Assembly: GCA_964608315.1 (NCBI GenBank)
Contig: CAZSNF010000005.1
Span: 62,001-126,000, forward strand
DNA length: 64,000 bases
Direction: 5' to 3'
DNA from: VXPQ01 sp964608315
GTDB lineage: Bacteria; Bacteroidota; Rhodothermia; Rhodothermales; VXPQ01
Positions 17,915 through 26,994 of this stretch are shown piece after piece. The number at the start of each line of letters is the position of its first letter. Within the stretch, counting starts at the first letter, position 1. The notes beneath the pieces are model-generated. The model did no database searches, was not told where the DNA came from, and worked only from the letters and a program-made list of their open reading frames with translations. A program made the translations under genes and the position numbers.

Positions 17915-18838
17915 ATGTTTGAAATACCCCCCGCAAAAACGAAATTCGACCCGAATGCGTTCCTTTTGCGCGTACGCGGGCATATGCTGGATTGTACGCC
18001 GGGCAAACAGGGCGGGACCCATGTCATGGGCATTCTGAACGTAACCCCGGATTCGTTTTCGGACGGGGGAGCGTACGTTTCCGTGCCCGCGGCGGTGCGG
18101 CGCGTCGGAAAAATGCTCGACGAAGGCGCTTCGATCATCGATGTCGGGGGAGAATCCTCCCGTCCGTGCGGCAAGGCGTATGGCGCAGGAGCCGCCGCCG
18201 TTCCGGCCCGCGAAGAAATAAATCGCGTGCTTCCGGTGGTGGAAGCCGTGATTGATCGTTTTCCCAACGCTATCTTGTCCATCGACACATGGAAACCGGA
18301 AGTAGCGGAGGCGGCGCTCGCTGCGGGAGCGCATATCGTCAACGACGTGACCGGACTTCGATACACCGCCGAAACGGCGACGGTAGCAGCCGGGTACAAT
18401 GCTCCGCTCGTGCTTGTGCACGCTATCGGCAAGCCCGGGGACATGCCCGCCCGGAGCGAGTACGCGCATGTTGCGCGCGAAGTCGCCGCATCGCTGGCCG
18501 ATAGCGTACGGCGAGCCGAGGAAGCAGGGGTCCGGCATATTGTCGTCGATCCCGGCTTCGGCTTCGGGAAACGCCATGAGGAAAATCTGCGACTGCTTGG
18601 CGCGCTGGAAGATATATTGCAACTGGGACGACCGGTAATGATCGGCGTATCGCGAAAAAGCGCCATTGGCGCCCTGCTGGGTACGCCCGAAAAGCCGGTC
18701 CCGATCCGGGAACGGCTTTTCGGATCCCTTGGCGCGACGGCGGTCGGAGTCCTGCGGGGCGCCTCCATCGTACGCACCCACGACGTCCGCCCCACGGCGG
18801 AATTCCTCCGGGGCATGTCCGCCGTCCTGTACGCATAA
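17915..18838 (+). CDS. folP: Dihydropteroate synthase
   Basis: 307 residues. GGTHVMGILNVTPDSFSDGG (pterin binding), IIDVGGESSRP, ILSIDTWKPEVAEAALAAGA, HIVNDVTGL, VVDPGFGFGKRHEENLRLL and GVSRKSAIGALLG are all present. It condenses p-aminobenzoate with hydroxymethyl-dihydropterin diphosphate. ATG 17915 is chosen over 17786, which would run antisense to the GH3 start. It is followed 24 bases later by cdaA, a pairing common in Bacteroidota. Confidence 0.96.
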   Translation: MFEIPPAKTKFDPNAFLLRVRGHMLDCTPGKQGGTHVMGILNVTPDSFSDGGAYVSVPAAVRRVGKMLDEGASIIDVGGESSRPCGKAYGAGAAAVPAREEINRVLPVVEAVIDRFPNAILSIDTWKPEVAEAALAAGAHIVNDVTGLRYTAETATVAAGYNAPLVLVHAIGKPGDMPARSEYAHVAREVAASLADSVRRAEEAGVRHIVVDPGFGFGKRHEENLRLLGALEDILQLGRPVMIGVSRKSAIGALLGTPEKPVPIRERLFGSLGATAVGVLRGASIVRTHDVRPTAEFLRGMSAVLYA

Positions 18839-18862
18839 ACCACGCCGAAACACAACCGCATT

Positions 18863-19660
18863 GTGCAGATAACCGACTGGATCATACCGCTTCGCATCGT
18901 CGATTTCGTCGAAATCGCCGCCGTGTCGTACATTCTGTACAAGCTGTACCGGTTTATGCAGGGCACGATCGCCCTGCAAATATTAATCGGACTCGTGGCG
19001 CTGTATGTCGTGCAGGTGATCGTGACCGCCGTGGACATGACCATGCTTCCGGCGCTTTTTTCGTTGATCGGGGAAGTGGCCGTCCTCGCGGTCATTATCC
19101 TTTTTCAGCCCGAAATACGGCGCGTACTGCTTTTGGTGGGCCGCAACCCGCTCATCAGGCGCTTCGTCCGTTCGCCCGTACGGGAACAGACCATGGAAGA
19201 AGTCCTCGAGGCCGTGGACGCAATGAGCAAGAACCGCGTGGGCGCATTGATTGCGTTCGAACGCTCTTCGGGTCTGCGGAACTACACCGAAACGGGCGTC
19301 CCCGTCAAGGGCAATGTTTCCTGCGGCTTGCTGATCGCTATCTTCCACGGACAAAATCCCCTGCATGACGGAGCCGTAATCATAAGCGGCGACCGCCTCG
19401 AAGCCGCCCGCTGCATCTTGCCGGTATCGAGCAACATAAAACCGGGCGGCGCCCTGGGCCTGCGCCATCGCGCAGCGGTGGGCCTTTCCGAACAGACGGA
19501 TGCTTTCGTCGTCGCCGTGTCCGAAGAAACGGGCGCCATTTCCGTATCGGTGGATGGCGAATTGCGACAAAACCTGTCCGCCGACGCCCTGCGGGCAAGC
19601 CTCGCCGAGGCGTTTACCCATCGCCCCGGCCATGAACCGCCAGCCCCTGCCGAGACATAA
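18863..19660 (+). CDS. cdaA: Diadenylate cyclase CdaA (DAC domain)
   Basis: 265 residues with GTG start. Three N-terminal membrane helices (about residues 10-30, 36-58, 62-82), then a DAC domain with AFERSSGL, the catalytic LHDGAVII and LGLRHRAAVGLSE (RHR) motifs. It makes cyclic di-AMP from two ATP at the inner membrane; c-di-AMP controls potassium and osmotic balance and wall homeostasis. It is encoded between folP and pcm. No phosphodiesterase for c-di-AMP is visible in the window. Confidence 0.94.
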   Translation: MQITDWIIPLRIVDFVEIAAVSYILYKLYRFMQGTIALQILIGLVALYVVQVIVTAVDMTMLPALFSLIGEVAVLAVIILFQPEIRRVLLLVGRNPLIRRFVRSPVREQTMEEVLEAVDAMSKNRVGALIAFERSSGLRNYTETGVPVKGNVSCGLLIAIFHGQNPLHDGAVIISGDRLEAARCILPVSSNIKPGGALGLRHRAAVGLSEQTDAFVVAVSEETGAISVSVDGELRQNLSADALRASLAEAFTHRPGHEPPAPAET

Positions 19661-19662
19661 TC

Positions 19663-20343
19663 ATGCTACGGGACGGGGTATTCGACCGGCGACGGCGGCG
19701 GCTCGTGGATCAGATGCGAGAAAACGGCATTGCCGACGAACGCGTACTGGCCGCTATCGGCTCGGTGCAGCGGCATCGGTTCGTAGAAAAAGCGTTCCGC
19801 CCGCGCGCCTATGAAGACGAGGCGCTGCCCATCGGGATGAAGCAAACGATATCGCAACCCTTTACGGTGGCCTACCAGACCATGTTGCTGGATCCGCAGC
19901 CCGGAGACCGGATTCTTGAAGTGGGAACCGGGAGCGGATACCAGGCCGCCGTACTCTGCGAAATGGGCGCGCGCGTATTTTCGATCGAGCGGCACAGGCC
20001 GCTCCTGACGCGTACGCGCAGCATCCTTGCGGCGCTTGGCTACCGGGTCGCGCTCAAAACCGGCGACGGCACGCTCGGGTGGGCGTCCCAGGCCCCGTTC
20101 GACGGCGTCGTGATCACGGCCGGCGCATCGGAAGCGCCGGAAACGCTGCTCCGCCAACTGCGCATCGAAGGCGAAGACGACAAACCCGCCGGACGACTAG
20201 TCGCGCCTGTCGGCGACCGCGAGACGCAAACGATGTACCTGTACCGCCGGCTCGGCGAAGATCGCTACGAAAAAACGGCCAGCCGGAAATTCAAGTTCGT
20301 CCCGCTGATCGGCCAGCAGGGCGGCTTGCAAGGAACACGCTGA
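19663..20343 (+). CDS. pcm: Protein-L-isoaspartate O-methyltransferase
   Basis: 226 residues. MKQTISQPFTVAYQTMLL is the substrate-side signature, and ILEVGTGSGYQAAVLCEMG is the SAM-binding motif I. VRFVEKAF-like HRFVEKAFRPRAYEDEALPIG is the conserved N-terminal segment. It methylates L-isoaspartyl residues to start repair of aged proteins. ATG 19663 lies 2 bases after the cdaA stop, so translation is probably coupled. It converges with the GGDEF-like gene. Confidence 0.94.
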   Translation: MLRDGVFDRRRRRLVDQMRENGIADERVLAAIGSVQRHRFVEKAFRPRAYEDEALPIGMKQTISQPFTVAYQTMLLDPQPGDRILEVGTGSGYQAAVLCEMGARVFSIERHRPLLTRTRSILAALGYRVALKTGDGTLGWASQAPFDGVVITAGASEAPETLLRQLRIEGEDDKPAGRLVAPVGDRETQTMYLYRRLGEDRYEKTASRKFKFVPLIGQQGGLQGTR

Positions 20344-20359
20344 TCAAAACCGCGCGGAA

Positions 20360-21754
20360 CTATCCGACGATGGTGGGCATGCCGGTGGCGAACGCTTCCC
20401 GAAGCGCTTGCGCGGCCTCCCTGCGAAGCGCTTCCGCGCTGGCGTTGCCTTCGTCCAGCACGGCGATGCCGATGCTCACCCCGCCCCCCGGCAATCCGGA
20501 ATGGTTAAGCATATCCTGCTGGAGCCGAATCGCCCATTGCTCCACGGCTTCGCCCTCTTCCTTGAAGAATACGCCGAACAACAACTCGCCGAACCGCTCG
20601 ACGCGCGCGCCGCGGACGGTTTCCCGCAGCCGCTGCACCAGCAAACTCTCCGCCTGCATAACCGCCCGTTGCCCTCCTTCATCCGCAATATCCTCGGCGC
20701 AATTCAGATATACGAGCGCCAGGGCAAGCGGCGTATCCTGGTCCTGCGCCCGCCATATCTCCTCGTCGATAATTTCGCTTCGCGGGCGCACATCCTCTTT
20801 CGCTTCCCGCAAGAGTTCGTCTCCAACTCCCGTCTCCAGGATATTGCCCAAAAGATGGGCAAAGTGAATGGACAGGATTTGCTTCTCCCCGGAACGGAGC
20901 ATGTGCTCCCGCATCGCATCGGCGAGCAACAAGTACCGGGCCAGCGCGGAAGGAACAGGGACAGGGGCAAGAACCACTTGCTTGACCGGAACCCGTTGCC
21001 GGTAATATCCGCATACGTTGCCTGCAAGCTGGTTTTCGGATGCGCGGAGAACATGCAGCCCCGGCTGCCGATGGTCCCATGGCAAGAGCGGCGCTTTCGA
21101 GGCGAAAGACCCGCTGCCGCGCGCGTTGCGATTCACGCTTACGATAGCCTCTATATGATATTGGGGCGCCCTGTTCGGCTGCCTCAGCAGGCAAACCGTA
21201 TTGGCCCGGGTAATGGCGCGGTACGCCTGCATATACGGAAGGAGTACTTCGCGGAGCGATTGGTGCGACGACTCGTTGACGGATATCCGAACGCTTTGGG
21301 AAGACTCCTGAATGGAAAAATCCAGCGTACCCTGCACGGGCACTCGGGAAACTTTCGGCTTCCGGCCCGCAGAGCCATTCGTTCCGCGCGACGACAGCCC
21401 GTTCCCCGAAACGGGGTCCGCGGCAAGGCTTTCCCCATTTCCTCCGGATCCGTTAGAGCCGCCCTTCGGACGAATTTCCAGAATGCCCAATGCAGCCAAC
21501 TCGTCTTTTGCGTCGCCGGCTTCCTCGTCTTCCGCGGATGTTTCGGAGGCCGCGTCGGGCAGGGATTCCTGCGGGTCCTTTTTTTCCTGCTTGTACTGGT
21601 TGCGGCGACGATATTGCCGCGCGACATGAATGACCGCCATAATCAGGACAACGCTCAGCGCAGCTCCTGCCGCCCGGAATAAAAGAGGCTGATCAATAAC
21701 CAGCGCCAGCACGGCGGCCACCACCGCCACGATGACAAAAAGAACACGGAACAT
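20360..21754 (-). CDS. Membrane protein with degenerate GGDEF-like C-terminal domain
   Basis: 464 residues. Two closely spaced hydrophobic segments (about 3-22 and 27-46) anchor it; residues ~55-140 are charged low complexity. A middle region (about 150-310) is GAF-like at best. The C-terminus has the layout of a GGDEF domain (LALALVYLNCAEDI, ESLLVQRLRETVRGA, SIGIAVLDEG), but the signature loop reads RFGELLFGVFF where GG(D/E)EF is expected. It is therefore probably not a working diguanylate cyclase and may bind ligand or act structurally. Assignment by pattern only. Confidence 0.65.
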   Translation of the reverse strand: MFRVLFVIVAVVAAVLALVIDQPLLFRAAGAALSVVLIMAVIHVARQYRRRNQYKQEKKDPQESLPDAASETSAEDEEAGDAKDELAALGILEIRPKGGSNGSGGNGESLAADPVSGNGLSSRGTNGSAGRKPKVSRVPVQGTLDFSIQESSQSVRISVNESSHQSLREVLLPYMQAYRAITRANTVCLLRQPNRAPQYHIEAIVSVNRNARGSGSFASKAPLLPWDHRQPGLHVLRASENQLAGNVCGYYRQRVPVKQVVLAPVPVPSALARYLLLADAMREHMLRSGEKQILSIHFAHLLGNILETGVGDELLREAKEDVRPRSEIIDEEIWRAQDQDTPLALALVYLNCAEDIADEGGQRAVMQAESLLVQRLRETVRGARVERFGELLFGVFFKEEGEAVEQWAIRLQQDMLNHSGLPGGGVSIGIAVLDEGNASAEALRREAAQALREAFATGMPTIVG

Positions 21755-21863
21755 ATCCTGTCATGCCCTGCCTGTGAACACGGGAACGAAAAACGAGGCA
21801 AGCGCGGCATTAGCATTGGGTGGATACATAATGCCGTAAGTAATATATAAAAAAGGAAAGATA

Positions 21864-22010
21864 ATGTCAACAAAACATAAACCTTACCGCCCGCGCCGTT
21901 GGATATGCGCAAAATGTTCGAGGATGCTCGAATCGATTTCGCGGCGGGCGGAGCGGGAAAAAGCAGAGCAATTTCCCGGACGGCCAAGGCCTGTTAACAC
22001 TATGCAGCGG
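21864..22010 (+). pseudogene. Possible small CxxC protein truncated by MITE copy E
   Basis: An ATG at 21864 is preceded by an AT-rich leader and a purine-rich AAAAGGAAAG. It opens MSTKHKPYRPRRWICAKCSRMLES, a basic peptide with one CxxC. After about 45 codons the frame enters the dispersed repeat (copy E) and then runs antisense to ftsX, so any natural 3' end has been lost. It may be a small zinc-ribbon-like protein broken by the insertion, or chance. Confidence 0.3.
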
Positions 22011-22113
22011 CGCGCTGCGGGGCCTGCCGCATTGCTTCGTCATTCCTTGCCAGCGCACCCCTCGCAGCCTCTGAACTTTGCAGAATTAATCAGAGTATCC
22101 TTAACAGGCCCTA
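21985..22113. repeat. MITE-like element copy E (type 1, left end decayed)
   Basis: The right end TTAATCAGAGTATCC at 22086-22100 is followed by TTAA and ACAGGCCCTAAT, the mirror of the flank of copy C. The internal block CTCGCAGCCTCTGAACTTTG is intact; the left inverted terminus is missing, but CCAAGGCCTGTTAACACTAT on the left is shared with copy F. It sits directly 3' of ftsX. Confidence 0.8.
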
Positions 22114-22992
22114 ATGCAACGATATGTTGCCTATCGCCTTGCGGAAGGCGAAACGGGAACCGATCCATCCAAGCGCGACGCCGCATAGCGCAAGGCCGCC
22201 AAGCGCAACAAGCAACCAGGTATTCGGAAACACGCTCATTTGCGGCAAATATCTCTGCGCCAGCGCATATAATCCCCAGAGAAGCAGAAAAGCCAGTACG
22301 GCGGACGCCACTCCTTGCGCCATGCCCTCCACTACGAACGGCCGCCGGATAAAGCGCTCGGTGGCGCCAACCAGCTTCATGGTGCGAATGAGCAGGCGCC
22401 GCGCATACATGGCAAGGCGAATCGTGTTGGCGACCAGAAATATGGACGTCAGTACGACAATGCTCCCGATCACCAGGCCAATCATAGCGAGGAAGCGCAG
22501 ATTTTCCTGCACTTTGGCGAGCAAAGCGCTGTTGAAAACCACTTCGTCTACATGATCCCAAGAACGGAATTGCCCGGCGAGCGCATCAAGACTATCCGGA
22601 TGCACATAGACGGGCGCCACGCGAACTTTTATGGACGCCGGCAAAAAAGGCGTATCCAGAAACACGTCGGCGCCCTCTCCAAACTCTTCCTGAAAAATAA
22701 GGCGGGCGTCTCGCCGGGATACAAATTCGGTTTCCGCTACGCCCCGCGTTCCTTCCGCCTGAAGGCGGATAGCCGCAATGGCGGCGTCCTCCGCCGATTC
22801 CTCTACGAAAATCTCCAGTTCGCCTACGCGCTGGCGCAACCAGGTCGATACTTGTTGCGCCTCGTACGCAAGCCATGCGAAAAGCCCGATCATGGTCAGG
22901 GCCACCGTCATCGCGCTGATCGAAGTAAACGACGAAATCCGGGCGCGGCGCAACCCGGCGAGTCCTTCCCGAATGCTGTAGGGCAAACGCAT
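22111..22992 (-). CDS. ftsX: FtsX-like cell-division ABC transporter permease
   Basis: 293 residues. A cytoplasmic N-terminus (YSIREGLAGLRRARISSFTSI), one membrane helix, an extracytoplasmic domain (about 50-165), then three more helices around MIGLVIGSIVVLTSIFLVANTI and the C-terminus. With FtsE it forms a complex that activates murein hydrolases at the septum; ftsE is not in the window. Its ATG overlaps the pheA stop by one base (TAATG), implying translational coupling. Confidence 0.88.
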   Translation of the reverse strand: MRLPYSIREGLAGLRRARISSFTSISAMTVALTMIGLFAWLAYEAQQVSTWLRQRVGELEIFVEESAEDAAIAAIRLQAEGTRGVAETEFVSRRDARLIFQEEFGEGADVFLDTPFLPASIKVRVAPVYVHPDSLDALAGQFRSWDHVDEVVFNSALLAKVQENLRFLAMIGLVIGSIVVLTSIFLVANTIRLAMYARRLLIRTMKLVGATERFIRRPFVVEGMAQGVASAVLAFLLLWGLYALAQRYLPQMSVFPNTWLLVALGGLALCGVALGWIGSRFAFRKAIGNISLH

Positions 22993-23855
22993 TATTCCTG
23001 GGTTTTTATGCTCCTGTACGATCCAAGCACCTTGAGATACGAAGCAATTTCCCGAAGATGATCCAGCGCCAGTTCCACCGGCTTGTCCGACGCGGAACCA
23101 AGCACGTCAAGATAAAAACGATAATTGCCCGGGCTCCCCACGAGCGGGCGGCTCTCTATCTTGAACAGGTCCAGTTCCCGAAGCGCAAATACGGCAAGGC
23201 TCTTGAAAAGGGCTCCCGGGACGTTGGCGCGCATGGAAAACACAATGGACGTTTTCCAGTCTCGACGGACGTCGGGGTGAGGCGACGGCAATTCCCGCTT
23301 GCGCGAAAGCAGCAGAAACCGCGTATAATTCCGATGATTGTTTTCGATATCGGATTCGAGAATGTCTAACCCGTACACCGCCGCGGCGCGGGCGCTCCCG
23401 ATAGCGGCTTCGCCGGGAGAACCATTCCGGGCCAGGTCCCGTACGGCTCCCGCCGTGTCGTAGGCGGCCACGGCCTCCGCGGACGACAGGCGCGTTCGGA
23501 GAAAATCCCGACACTGCCCAAGCGCCTGCGGATGCGAGCGCACCACGCGAATATCTTCAAGGGCGGCGCCCGGCAGCGCGATCAAATTGTGCCGTATCCG
23601 CAACTGCAACTCGCCGATAATGAACCCCTCGTGCATGCGCAACAGGTCATAGCACGCATGTACGCTCCCGAACAGGGAATTTTCGATGGGAATGACCGCC
23701 CGCTCGACCGCCGCGCTTTCCAGCGCCTCGAACACCTTTTCAAAGGAAGGCAGGGGAACCGCTTCGGCGTCCGCAACGAAGCCCCGCAACGCTTCCTCGC
23801 TGAAAGCGCCCGTCTCGCCCTGAAAAGCAATCCGTATGGAAGAAGGAGACGACAT
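22992..23855 (-). CDS. pheA: Prephenate dehydratase with ACT domain
   Basis: 287 residues, dehydratase without chorismate mutase. IAFQGETGAFSEEA at the N-terminus, VIPIENSLFGSV, NHRNYTRFLLLSR (the TRF catalytic motif), then an ACT domain with the ESRP phenylalanine-binding motif (KIESRPLVGSPGNYRFYLDV). It makes phenylpyruvate from prephenate and is expected to be feedback-inhibited by phenylalanine. Its ATG at 23855 overlaps the argS TAA by one base (TAATG), and its own stop overlaps ftsX the same way. The longer open frame to 24188 is antisense-like noise inside argS. Confidence 0.94.
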   Translation of the reverse strand: MSSPSSIRIAFQGETGAFSEEALRGFVADAEAVPLPSFEKVFEALESAAVERAVIPIENSLFGSVHACYDLLRMHEGFIIGELQLRIRHNLIALPGAALEDIRVVRSHPQALGQCRDFLRTRLSSAEAVAAYDTAGAVRDLARNGSPGEAAIGSARAAAVYGLDILESDIENNHRNYTRFLLLSRKRELPSPHPDVRRDWKTSIVFSMRANVPGALFKSLAVFALRELDLFKIESRPLVGSPGNYRFYLDVLGSASDKPVELALDHLREIASYLKVLGSYRSIKTQE

Positions 23856-25576
23856 TACATGCGTTCCGGCCTGGAAACGCCAAGCGCTTGCAAACCATTC
23901 GAAAGTACGATCCGCGCCGCGCGCGCCAACTGCATGCGGGCCGAAGCCAGATCGTTTTCTTCTCCGATAATACGGCAATGGCCGTAGAACTGCGTAAAAG
24001 CAACGGCCACTTCGCGCAAATAACTGGCCACCTGGTGGGGTTCCCGCGCGGCGGCGGCCTGCGCAAGGACCTCCGGAAACCGCAAGAGGACCTTCGCCAA
24101 CGCCATCTCGGCGGAATGCGCAAGCAACGACAAATCGGCGCCCTCGTCGCAAAAACCCGTTTCCGCCGCTTTGCGCAGGATGGAGCAAATGCGCGCATGG
24201 GCGTACTGCAAGTAAAATACGGGATTCTTGTCGCTGGCTTCCTTCGCCAGGTCCAGGTCGAATTCAAGATGCGCATTGGGCGACCGCATCAAAAAGAAAA
24301 ACCGCGCAACATCCTCGCCCACTTCGTCCATCAAGTCGTCCAGCGTTACATAGGTTGCCCGCCGGGTGCTCATCTTTACGGGCGCGCCGCCTCGCACAAG
24401 CGTAACGAACTGGTGCACAATGACCTCCACGCGGTCGGCGTCGTGTCCCAGCGCCCGGAGGCCATGCAGCACGTCCGGATACGTCGCGATGTGATCGGCG
24501 CCGAGAATATCCACGATGCAGTCGAAACCCCGTTCGCACTTGTCGGCGTGGTAGGCGATATCAGGCAAGCGATACGTTGGCTCGCCGCTGCGCTTGACCA
24601 GCACGGTGTCCTGTTCCTTCCCGAACGCCGTGGTCCGAAACCATACGGCGCCGTCCTGATCGTAGCAATGCCCCGCTTCCCGCAACTGCTGCAGTACGCG
24701 CCACACCGCATCGTTCTCGTACAGACTCCGTTCGTTGAAATACGCATCCATGCGGACGCCGAGACGGTTCAGCGTCCGTTCGATGTCGGCGAAGATGGCC
24801 TTTTCCGCCGCCTCCTTGAAAGGCGCAGCGTCGCCAACCGGATCGGGAGGATTTTCCGCCTCGGCGTGAAGACGTTCGGCAATGTCCGTAATATAGGCGC
24901 CAAGGTAACCGTCCTCCGGAAACGACGCAGGCGCCTCAACCGATACGCCGCCCGCGTCTATCTGCTTGCGCGGCGTGTCCGGGTCGATAATCGCCTGGTA
25001 TCGCGCCCGCACGGACTCGCCCAGCACGCGCATTTGCCGCCCAGCGTCGTTAAAATAATATTCGCGCGTCACATCGTAGCCGCTCCACGCCAGCAAATTG
25101 GCCACCGTGTCGCCAAGCACCGCATTGCGGCCATGGCCCACCGTCAGGGGTCCGGTGGGATTCGCGCTTACATACTCGACCAGCGCCCGTTTGCCCTTCC
25201 CGGTTTCGCCGCGGCCGAACGCCTCCCCGGCAGCAAGCAGCCCCCGTACCTCCTCCACCAGATATTCCGTCGCAAAGCGAAAGTTGACGAATCCGGAACC
25301 GGCCGCTTCCACGGAAGCGATCCGCGCAGGGTCGAGCGACCGGGCGCGAAGCGCTTCCGCGAGCTCCTCGGCGATGCGGCGCGGCGGGCGGCGCAAATGC
25401 CGCGCCAGCTGCATGGCCGCATTCGTGGCCAGGTCGCCGTGCTCGGGATTTTTGGGTTTTTCGAATTCCGGCGCGAAATCCGGCGGCGTCCCGTCGAAAT
25501 GAGTCAGGACCGCAACCAGCTCGCCTGCAAGGTACGTTTTCACTTTGCGTATAGATCTCCGACCGTGCGGAGCCAT
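23855..25576 (-). CDS. argS: Arginyl-tRNA synthetase
   Basis: 573 residues from ATG 25576. A TTG at 25594 in the same frame lies next to a repeat fragment and is less likely. VEYVSANPTGPLTVGHGRNAVLGD carries the HIGH-type motif, VKMSTRRATYVTL the KMSK-type position, and FYLQYAHARICSILR the anticodon-binding DALR domain. It charges tRNA-Arg. It is first in a leftward argS-pheA-ftsX unit with one-base stop/start overlaps. Confidence 0.95.
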   Translation of the reverse strand: MAPHGRRSIRKVKTYLAGELVAVLTHFDGTPPDFAPEFEKPKNPEHGDLATNAAMQLARHLRRPPRRIAEELAEALRARSLDPARIASVEAAGSGFVNFRFATEYLVEEVRGLLAAGEAFGRGETGKGKRALVEYVSANPTGPLTVGHGRNAVLGDTVANLLAWSGYDVTREYYFNDAGRQMRVLGESVRARYQAIIDPDTPRKQIDAGGVSVEAPASFPEDGYLGAYITDIAERLHAEAENPPDPVGDAAPFKEAAEKAIFADIERTLNRLGVRMDAYFNERSLYENDAVWRVLQQLREAGHCYDQDGAVWFRTTAFGKEQDTVLVKRSGEPTYRLPDIAYHADKCERGFDCIVDILGADHIATYPDVLHGLRALGHDADRVEVIVHQFVTLVRGGAPVKMSTRRATYVTLDDLMDEVGEDVARFFFLMRSPNAHLEFDLDLAKEASDKNPVFYLQYAHARICSILRKAAETGFCDEGADLSLLAHSAEMALAKVLLRFPEVLAQAAAAREPHQVASYLREVAVAFTQFYGHCRIIGEENDLASARMQLARAARIVLSNGLQALGVSRPERM

Positions 25577-25590
25577 TTCGAAAGAATACT

Positions 25591-25630
25591 CCAAGGCCTG
25601 TTAACACTATTCAGGAATACTCTGATTCAG
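25591..25630. repeat. MITE-like fragment F at the argS 5' side
   Basis: CCAAGGCCTGTTAACACTAT (shared with copy E) followed by a diverged terminus GGAATACTCTGATTCAG. It lies 15 bases upstream of the argS ATG, so it falls in its leader or promoter. Confidence 0.6.
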
Positions 25631-25687
25631 TCCGCTCCTCCCCAAAAACATTTTTTCATAATTTTTTTAAAAAATATTCCGCGGAAC

Positions 25688-25717
25688 TTGACTATGAATT
25701 TTTCGTTATGTACATTG
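25688..25717 (+). promoter_or_regulatory. Candidate promoter for the accessory lipoprotein patch
   Basis: TTGAC at 25688-25692 and TACATTG at 25711-25717 are separated by 18 bases within a strongly AT-rich stretch. This approximates a Bacteroidota-type promoter (TTG near -33, TAnnTTTG near -7). It is about 100 bases upstream of the frameshifted secreted protein gene. Pattern match only. Confidence 0.35.
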
Positions 25718-25819
25718 AATACAGAGGGGGCGTCTGGAGATATGATCGTGTCTTTCGTAACGATTTCCAGAGGCCATAATTTCCAGAGAGGGGCCCAATG
25801 CAGCAGACGCATCGGAGAC

Positions 25820-26241
25820 ATGTGGTTCGGTTCCCCGCCGCGCTGTACGCGCTGGCCGCTGCGCATATGCGCAGCGGGATTGTTACTGGCTGTTCCGGCC
25901 AAAAGTCAGGCAGTTGGGCAGGAGATCAGGGAGGGGCCTGGAGAGGGCTTTCCGGCGAAGCGTGTTTTGCAGGACGAGCCCGTCATGCCCCCCCCCCCTC
26001 TCATTTCCGGAGGAGGCGCCGGTGCCGCCTGACGGCTTTGTCCCGCGTTACGGGCCTGTCGTCTCAGGAAGAAGTGGAAGTGTTCGTGCTGCTTCGCCGT
26101 CCGAGCGTGTATTGTCCTCTGGAGTATGAAGTCCCGGCGGGTTCGGAGGTCGTTCTTTCGTGCGAGGGAGCGGATCCATTGTCGTTCAGAATGGGGATTA
26201 TATCGAAGGGTAACCACGGTCCGCCTACTTGGGTTTCTTGA
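25820..26241 (+). pseudogene. Frameshifted secreted protein with an 11-C homopolymer
   Basis: An ATG at 25820 opens a signal-peptide-like N-terminus (CTRWPLRICAAGLLLAVPAKSQA) and reads to an 11-base C run at 25988-25998, after which the frame ends at 26032. Downstream, two other frames look protein-like in turn: first PEEAPVPPDGFVPRYGPVVS, then SQEEVEVFVLLRRPSVYCPL through PAGSEVVLSCEGADPL to a TGA at 26239-26241. One or two indels, the first at the C run, would join these into a single secreted protein of about 140 residues. It may be a pseudogene, a slippage-controlled gene, or an assembly error. No family recognised. Confidence 0.5.
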
Positions 26242-26261
26242 TGGAACGGCGAGGAAAAACA

Positions 26262-26993
26262 ATGAAATACTTGTTGACATGTCTATGCGTCGCGGCAATA
26301 GCGATGCCATTGGTCGGCTGCGAGGCTCTCCTGCCGCCAGAGTATCCAGGACCGTATAGCTCTGGCGGGCAAGTAAAGGGCTCGCTTTCGCTCAGCAAAA
26401 ACAGCGGACTATGGTATACGCCATGGGACCAGGAAGAGGCAGGCCTCCACTTGAGGTGGTGCGAGAAAGGTGAGACGGAGGGTGTAATAGAGGTTGATCC
26501 GGGCTTCGACGGAGGCGAGAATCTACCGCATGTATTCCGCAAAAATTTCATTACGGTGTCCGCGAAGTACTGGTTTGACCACGATCCCGGCAGTGTCAAG
26601 TGTGAAACGTCCAATGCGCAGGAAGAGGACATACCTGTCGATTGCCATGCGGAATCTATAGCGACCGCTACTCGCTGCATAGTTAGCGTGCCTGAGGAAT
26701 GCAATCAAGGCATAACTAGTGGCTTTATCTCCTTTTCCAGCCGCCATGGCAAGCAGCTCAAGATCAAAGTACACGTCTTCGGCCAGAAAATTTGCGGGCA
26801 CATGCAAAACGCTGACGGTCCATTGCCGGAGGAAAGGGAGAAAAAACCGACGACCACAACCCCGGTCGAAGATATAGGGTCTATTGTTGTTGCAACGCCT
26901 GTTCCGGTAGCCCCGCTTCCGTCGCCTACTGATTACGAGGTGCATTCTACGGTGTACGTCGATGCGCCAGAAGACTATAAACCGGAGAGATGA
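26262..26993 (+). CDS. Secreted lipoprotein of unknown function
   Basis: 243 residues from ATG 26262, preceded by GAGG at about 8 bases. MKYLLTCLCVAAIAMPLVGC is a clear lipoprotein signal with lipobox LVGC. The mature part has about eight cysteines, which could pair in the periplasm or on the surface, then a Thr/Pro-rich C-terminal tail (EEREKKPTTTTPVEDIG) ending DAPEDYKPER. Lower GC than neighbours. It lies 20 bases after the frameshifted secreted protein. No recognisable domain. Confidence 0.7.
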   Translation: MKYLLTCLCVAAIAMPLVGCEALLPPEYPGPYSSGGQVKGSLSLSKNSGLWYTPWDQEEAGLHLRWCEKGETEGVIEVDPGFDGGENLPHVFRKNFITVSAKYWFDHDPGSVKCETSNAQEEDIPVDCHAESIATATRCIVSVPEECNQGITSGFISFSSRHGKQLKIKVHVFGQKICGHMQNADGPLPEEREKKPTTTTPVEDIGSIVVATPVPVAPLPSPTDYEVHSTVYVDAPEDYKPER

Positions 26994-26994
26994 T

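Noticed and set aside
17884..19095. Upstream extension of the GH3 frame to 19095
   Set aside because: It runs antisense through folP and cdaA; GH3 homology begins only near 17880-17800.
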